Shown here one piece after another: positions 5,827 through 9,078 of a DNA stretch of 9,078 bases (position 1 is its first letter; every line of letters begins with the position of its first letter). The notes beneath the pieces were generated by a model. It was not told the DNA's origin. It made no database searches and saw nothing but the letters and a program-made list of their open reading frames with translations. Source of the stretch: Methanobacterium sp. (GTDB taxonomy: Archaea; Methanobacteriota; Methanobacteria; Methanobacteriales; Methanobacteriaceae). The stretch spans positions 1-9,078 of the forward strand of contig PLXT01000041.1 in NCBI GenBank assembly GCA_003151535.1. The letters run 5' to 3'. The position numbers and the translations under genes were made by a program.

Positions 5827-6744
5827 ATGTTAAATGAACTTCAAAAGGATATCATAGCACTAAAAAATGATAAAAATGCTATTATACTTGCACACAATTA
5901 CCAGACCGGAGATATACAGGAAATTGCAGATTTTATAGGTGATTCACTTGAACTTTGCATTAAAGCATCTGAGATTACAGACGCAGATCTGATTGTGTTC
6001 TGTGGAGTTGACTTCATGGCAGAGACAGCGGCTATTTTAAACCCTGATAAACGAATAGTTATTCCAGATGAAGCTGCAGAATGTCCAATGGCCCATATGT
6101 TGACAGCTAATGAAGTTAGAAGCTACAAAAAGAGATACCCTGAAGCAGCAGTTGTTCTTTACGTGAACACTCTTGCAGAAGCAAAAGCTGAAGCAGACAT
6201 ACTTTGTACCTCAGCTAATGCAGTTAAAATAGTTGAAAGTCTTAAAGAGGATAAAATACTTTTTGGTCCCGATATGAACCTTGCATGGTTCGTTTCCCAT
6301 CAAATTAAAGATAAAGAGATCATACCCGCACCCGAAGGAGGTCACTGTTACGTCCATAAAATGTTTAATTTAGGTGATCTATACTTTTTAAGGGAGAAAT
6401 ATCCTGATGCAGACATACTGGTCCATCCAGAATGTGATCCTGAAGTTCAAGAATATGCAGATTACATATTGAGTACAGGTGGGATGATAAAACATGTTGC
6501 TGAGTCAAGCAAGAAAACCTTCATAATAGGTACAGAAGTCGATCTTGTTACCCGGCTTAAAAGAGAAAATCCTGATAAAACAATAATTCCTGCTTTAAAA
6601 GATGCAATATGTGAAAATATGAAATTAACCGATCTCCACAAAGTTAAAAATTCATTAATTAACCAAGAGTTCGAGGTTAAGGTTCCAAAAGTAATAGCAG
6701 AAAAGGCAAAGGTGGCAATAGATAGGATGTTAAAAGCATCTTAA
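5827..6744 (+). CDS. nadA: Quinolinate synthase NadA
   Basis: NadA condenses iminoaspartate with dihydroxyacetone phosphate to quinolinate, the pyridine-ring-forming step of de novo NAD synthesis, using an oxygen-sensitive [4Fe-4S] cluster. The 305-aa protein is the compact archaeal form. The three cluster Cys are visible at C86 (AAECPMAH), C174 (GGHCYVH) and C262 (ICENMK), one in each of the three repeated domains. Substrate motifs include HNYQTGDIQEIADFIGDS (23-40), GPDMNLAWFV (147-156), HPEC (200-203) and STGGM (216-220). The start ATG follows AAAGGCGAT (5815-5823), close to the AGGTGAT Shine-Dalgarno. Methanogens commonly use aspartate dehydrogenase (NadX) instead of NadB to supply iminoaspartate; neither nadX nor nadC is in this window. 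The 240-bp upstream region with repeats suggests separate transcription from the phosphorylase gene. Confidence 0.97.
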   Translation: MLNELQKDIIALKNDKNAIILAHNYQTGDIQEIADFIGDSLELCIKASEITDADLIVFCGVDFMAETAAILNPDKRIVIPDEAAECPMAHMLTANEVRSYKKRYPEAAVVLYVNTLAEAKAEADILCTSANAVKIVESLKEDKILFGPDMNLAWFVSHQIKDKEIIPAPEGGHCYVHKMFNLGDLYFLREKYPDADILVHPECDPEVQEYADYILSTGGMIKHVAESSKKTFIIGTEVDLVTRLKRENPDKTIIPALKDAICENMKLTDLHKVKNSLINQEFEVKVPKVIAEKAKVAIDRMLKAS

Positions 6745-6778
6745 TAGTATTAGACGGGATATTTAGGGGGATAACTTT

Positions 6779-6784
6779 AAAAAA
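6779..6784 (-). terminator. Short T-run after the minus-strand small ORF
   Basis: Six A on the plus strand (six T on the minus strand) lie 13 nt beyond the small ORF's stop. For nadA on the other strand the nearest T-run is seven T at 6816-6822, inside the small ORF, so the two transcripts probably overlap at their 3' ends. Confidence 0.35.
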
Positions 6785-6797
6785 TAATAAATTAAGA

Positions 6798-6947
6798 TTA
6801 TTCAAGTACCCTCAGTTTTTTTAAAAGGCTAGCCCTTTCATCCTTTAATTTTTGTAATAGTTCTTCATCAATATTTTCCTGTTTTTCAAGAAACGCTATT
6901 GTTACTGTAATTGCTTCAAGATTAGTTTCTGTCTGATTTATAGGCAT
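6798..6947 (-). CDS. Small hypothetical coiled-coil-like protein, 49 aa
   Basis: A minus-strand frame between nadA and the DUF763 gene. From ATG 6947 it encodes 49 aa: MPINQTETNLEAITVTIAFL at the start, ending LLKKLRVLE. The second half (about 19-48) is a charged amphipathic helix with regular Leu/Ile spacing and almost no turn formers, typical of a coiled coil or helical hairpin. The start is chosen by the Shine-Dalgarno: GGAG at 6957-6954 is 6 nt upstream of ATG 6947. A second in-frame ATG at 6959 (giving 53 aa) overlaps that GGAG and has no ribosome site of its own. A TATA-like AAATATAA (6997-6989) sits at the right distance. The gene is divergent from the DUF763 gene. I do not recognise the family; it could be a small partner or scaffold protein, which is speculation. 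Confidence 0.6.
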   Translation of the reverse strand: MPINQTETNLEAITVTIAFLEKQENIDEELLQKLKDERASLLKKLRVLE

Positions 6948-6988
6948 ATTATTCTCCATATTCAAATTTTATAAAATGTTTTAATTAA

Positions 6989-6997
6989 TTATATTTG
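6989..6997 (-). promoter_or_regulatory. TATA-like box of the 49-aa ORF
   Basis: On the minus strand CAAATATAA would place a start near 6966, giving a leader of about 19 nt that includes the GGAG at 6957-6954. Assigned by spacing only. Confidence 0.35.
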
Positions 6998-7024
6998 AAA
7001 TTAATAGTATGTTTAGACATGATG

Positions 7025-7034
7025 AAATATATAA
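7025..7034 (+). promoter_or_regulatory. TATA box of the DUF763 gene
   Basis: AAATATATAA predicts a start near 7056 and a leader of about 49 nt. The box is nearly symmetrical and could also serve the divergent small ORF. A closer TATA-like tract at about 7070-7086 would give an almost leaderless mRNA. Confidence 0.4.
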
Positions 7035-7104
7035 GAAGAGTGTAAATAATTAAAATTTTAAAATAATTAGTATAATATTTTATAATAATAAAAAAGGTAT
7101 TCAT

Positions 7105-8237
7105 ATGCATTCTAGGGGAGTTGTCAATTTACCACTTCATGGAGGAAAAGCCCCAAAATGGCTATTCAATAGGTTGGTAAAATTAACAGAAGGCGTTGTA
7201 GATGTGATGCTCTACGAGTACGACTCTGATGAATTTCTTAGACGTATTTCAGATCCTCATCGGTTCCAAGCTTTCTCTTGTGTACTGGGTTTTGATTGGC
7301 ATTCATCAGGAACTACCACAACAACATGTGGGGCGCTTAAAGCTGTTATAAATGCTGAAAAACATGGAATGGTTGTTGCTGGAGGTAAAGGGCGTGCATC
7401 GAAAAAAACGCCTGCAGATATAGAAGCTGCAGGAGATTTATTCTCACTCTCAACCAGGAAAATCGATGATCTAATCCATTCAAGTAAAATATCAGCCAAG
7501 ATAGATAACTCATGTATACAGGATGGATATCAATTATACCATCACTCATTCATATTAACTGAAGAAGGGAAATGGGCGGTTATTCAACAGGGCATGAATA
7601 AAGAAACTCAGTACGCAAGGAGATATCATTGGCTTGGTGAGTCTGTGGATGAATATCTTGAAGAACCCCACATGGGGATTTGTTGTGATAGTCAAACCGA
7701 TAACACCCTAGATATGACTTCTTTGGATAGTGATAATGCAAGAAATATTAGTGTGGATCTTATATGTGACAATCCCGAACACTTGAAGAAATATTTCAAA
7801 GATAGAACACCGTTAATTTCCAAGTCACAGATGAAACTTGATTATTATTTTAACGAACTTAAAATGCCACGCCATCACCCTGTTTTGGACCAAGATATTT
7901 CAGATCGTGAATTCGAAGTTCTAAAGCGTGCCTGGGAACTTCAACCATCAAACTATGAAGAATTAATTTCACTGAAGGCATTGGTCCAAAGAAGATTAGA
8001 GCCCTTGCATTGATATCAGATCTTGTGTATGGGTCTAAACCAAGCTGGGAGGATCCTGTTAAGTACAGTTTTACCCACGGAGGAAAAGATGGATATCCGT
8101 ATCCAGTAGATCGTGAAGTATACGATCATTCCATCCAAACCCTGAAAGATGCATTGGAACAGGCTAAACTTGAGAAAAAAGATAAATATAATGCTATAAA
8201 ACGTCTCGAAGGACAAATAAAAACTGAAGATAGCTAA
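7105..8237 (+). pseudogene. DUF763 protein gene interrupted by a one-base frameshift
   Basis: DUF763 is a conserved, mostly archaeal protein of unknown function, usually about 370-380 aa. The first frame (7105-8013) gives 302 aa: a typical N-terminus RGVVNLPLHGGKAPKWLFN, the conserved DWHSSGTTTTTCGALK (residues 69-84) and a long middle region up to YEELISLK. It then runs into a spurious tail (ALVQRRLEPLH). The family continues in the frame at 7980-8237: IGPKKIRALALISDLVYGSK, then the conserved SFTHGGKDGYPYPVD and a helical C-terminus. Restoring one G after 7977 (aag-ggc) rejoins the frames as SLKGIGPKKIRAL, a helix-hairpin-helix-like G-I-G motif, for a 377-aa protein of normal length. AAAAGGT (about 7092-7098) is a modest ribosome site. 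Either a real mutation or a sequencing error in a short G run. If real, the HHH region and C-terminus are lost. Confidence 0.85.
7975..7982 (+). other. Frameshift point in the DUF763 gene
   Basis: The sequence ctg-aag-gca reads L-K-A in the upstream frame; the family motif needs ctg-aag-ggc-att (L-K-G-I). The missing base is one G in the GG at 7977-7978. No classic slippery heptamer (X XXY YYZ) is present, so programmed -1 frameshifting is unlikely. Confidence 0.8.
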
Positions 8238-8271
8238 ATTTTAAATTAGAAAATGTATTTTAATTTAAGGT
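8238..8271. terminator. Hairpin between convergent DUF763 gene and dut
   Basis: TTAAATTAgAA (8241-8251) pairs with TTtTAATTTAA (8258-8268) around the loop AATGTA: ten Watson-Crick pairs and one G-T wobble. Two further wobbles and one A-T pair could extend the stem outward to 8238-8271. It begins directly after the TAA at 8235-8237. Its symmetry would let it act on transcripts from both sides; the function is inferred from position. Confidence 0.5.
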
Positions 8272-8307
8272 CATTATTTATTGAAAAGAGTAATAGGAAT
8301 AATTAGA

Positions 8308-8763
8308 TTATTCCTTTTCCTGATAACTTCCATTATACTCTCCAGAACCCGTAACGTCAAATACAACCCCTTGAGCAATTCTTTCGCTCTTTTTAACGGT
8401 GTAATCAAATTCCCCATAGTTGTATAACATGAATTGTAATGTTCCATAGAAACCAGGATCCCCAACAGCTGTATGTACCGACACAAAAGATCTCAAAAGT
8501 GTTGACCTTGGTAAATATAACATTGAACATCCTTTTGGGATTTTTATTTTTCTATCGATAGTTGCAAGATACGCTGTTTTAGGTTTTAATACATAAATGG
8601 GGGGTTCTAACTTTTCAATTTCAGGAAGATTTTTTTCGTTGTCAATTAAGGATCCAGCACCTGTCTGTAAAAAAACCTCATCAATTCTTAAATCAATTCC
8701 AGAAGGTTGTACAAGTTCTTTAAAATCTGGAAATAGTTTTATAAGTTCATTTTCGCCTAACAT
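8308..8763 (-). CDS. dut: dUTPase (archaeal dCTP deaminase/dUTPase family)
   Basis: Hydrolyses dUTP to dUMP and pyrophosphate, keeping uracil out of DNA and supplying dUMP for thymidylate synthesis. The 151-aa protein carries the family motifs: SGIDLR (21-26), PRSTLLR (85-91), HTAVGDPGFYGTL (97-109) with the catalytic-type D102, YNYG (114-117), IAQGVVF (129-135) and the C-terminal nucleotide-covering motif EYNGSYQ (142-148). At the position where dCTP deaminases have their catalytic Glu (LEF-x-N context) this protein has FML (111-113). That argues for dUTPase without deaminase activity. It is also shorter than the roughly 200-aa bifunctional methanogen enzyme. The start is well supported: AGAGGT lies 6 nt before ATG 8763 on the minus strand. 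It converges on the DUF763 gene. dCTP deaminase-like protein is the alternative name. Confidence 0.88.
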   Translation of the reverse strand: MLGENELIKLFPDFKELVQPSGIDLRIDEVFLQTGAGSLIDNEKNLPEIEKLEPPIYVLKPKTAYLATIDRKIKIPKGCSMLYLPRSTLLRSFVSVHTAVGDPGFYGTLQFMLYNYGEFDYTVKKSERIAQGVVFDVTGSGEYNGSYQEKE

Positions 8764-8808
8764 ATGATTACCTCTCGATCTAAATTTTAGAAAATTTCTA
8801 TTTACTTG

Positions 8809-8816
8809 ATTTTTAT
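8809..8816 (-). promoter_or_regulatory. Possible TATA box of dut
   Basis: Minus-strand CATAAAAA would place a start near 8787 and a leader of about 24 nt. The whole 8764-8930 stretch is so AT-rich that other positions are nearly as good. Confidence 0.25.
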
Positions 8817-8924
8817 GTTTGATTTTTTTTAAATTTTATGTTATTTGTAATTTTAAATTTTTTGGCTTTTTATTAGCTAAATTTCTTGTTTTTTATCTCT
8901 TTTTTTATATTTATTCCTATTTTT

Positions 8925-9078
8925 TTAGTTAGCGTTCGCTAGGTTATGTTTTTTTGTTTGAGGGTGTTTAATTGCATGAGGTTGTAGCAGATGCCGGTGA
9001 ATATGTTTTTTGTGTGTGTTCGTAGTGTTGTGGTGACTTTGACGTGGCCTGAGTGGAATATGTTTTTGATTACGGCGT
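8925..9078 (-). mobile_element. Edge of an insertion sequence, cut by the window end
   Basis: The transposase tail at 8939-9078 implies an IS that continues to the right. Its left boundary is not certain. A small dyad TAGCG-tt-CGCTA (8930-8941) overlaps the transposase stop and may lie within or near the terminal inverted repeat, but the other end and any target duplication are outside the window. The change from AT-only intergenic DNA to mixed sequence occurs at about 8925-8945. Confidence 0.6.
8939..9078 (-). CDS. Transposase C-terminus (partial), IS4/IS5/IS1182-like
   Basis: The last 45 codons of a minus-strand gene ending with TAG at 8941-8939; the remainder lies beyond the window. The product starts AVIKNIFHSGHVKVTTTLRT, continues HTKNIFTGICYNLMQLNTLK and ends QKNIT. 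This resembles the C-terminal helix of DDE transposases of the IS4/IS5/IS1182 group, where a basic 'R-x-H-x-K-N-I' stretch leads into a hydrophobic helix ending in N-L. Codons end in C far more often (ATC, AAC, TTC, CAC, ACC, GTC, TAC) than in the neighbouring genes, which prefer A or T, fitting a mobile, separately evolved gene. Whether the full gene is intact and which IS family it belongs to cannot be judged from this part. Confidence 0.7.
   Translation of the reverse strand, partial: AVIKNIFHSGHVKVTTTLRTHTKNIFTGICYNLMQLNTLKQKNIT

Noticed and set aside
7972..7985. Programmed -1 frameshifting to make full-length DUF763
   Set aside because: No slippery heptamer or clear downstream structure; a lost G explains the data more simply.

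Overview
The window reads as a stretch of chromosome from a methanogenic archaeon, most likely a Methanobacterium-type member of the Methanobacteriales. The support is indirect but consistent. The genes include an FprA-family flavodiiron protein, a 481-residue archaeal RtcB ligase, a 6-oxopurine-type methylthionucleoside phosphorylase, a compact quinolinate synthase, a DUF763 protein and a short archaeal-type dUTPase. Start sites are preceded by GGAG/GGTGA Shine-Dalgarno sequences, TATA-like boxes lie upstream, and intergenic DNA is very AT-rich with T-runs after genes. Genus-level assignment is inference.

Layout. Positions 1-1480 hold three small genes I cannot assign: a 53-residue ORF (163-324, +), a charge-segregated acidic protein (517-981, +) and a Trp-rich acidic protein (1041-1472, -). 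The last two converge on a T-run near 1013-1020. A 396-bp AT-rich gap follows, then the flavodiiron gene (1869-3053, +), rtcB (3323-4768, +), the phosphorylase (4825-5586, +) and nadA (5827-6744, +). All four run in the same direction, but only rtcB and the phosphorylase are close enough (56 nt) to share a transcript easily. Between nadA and the DUF763 gene, a previously uncalled 49-residue coiled-coil-like ORF lies on the minus strand (6798-6947). The DUF763 gene (7105-8237, +) is broken by a one-base frameshift just before its helix-hairpin-helix region. It converges on dut (8308-8763, -) across a long AT hairpin. The right edge holds the last 45 codons of an insertion-sequence transposase (8939-9078, -), whose codon use differs visibly from the rest.

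Functionally the known genes are housekeeping or stress genes: O2 detoxification (FprA), tRNA splicing or RNA repair (RtcB), methylthionucleoside salvage, NAD synthesis (NadA) and dUTP removal (Dut). I see no joint pathway among them and no clear new multi-gene system. The items most worth a second look are the DUF763 frameshift, the two convergent acidic proteins with internal repeats, the two unlisted small ORFs, and the operator-like repeats upstream of rtcB and nadA.
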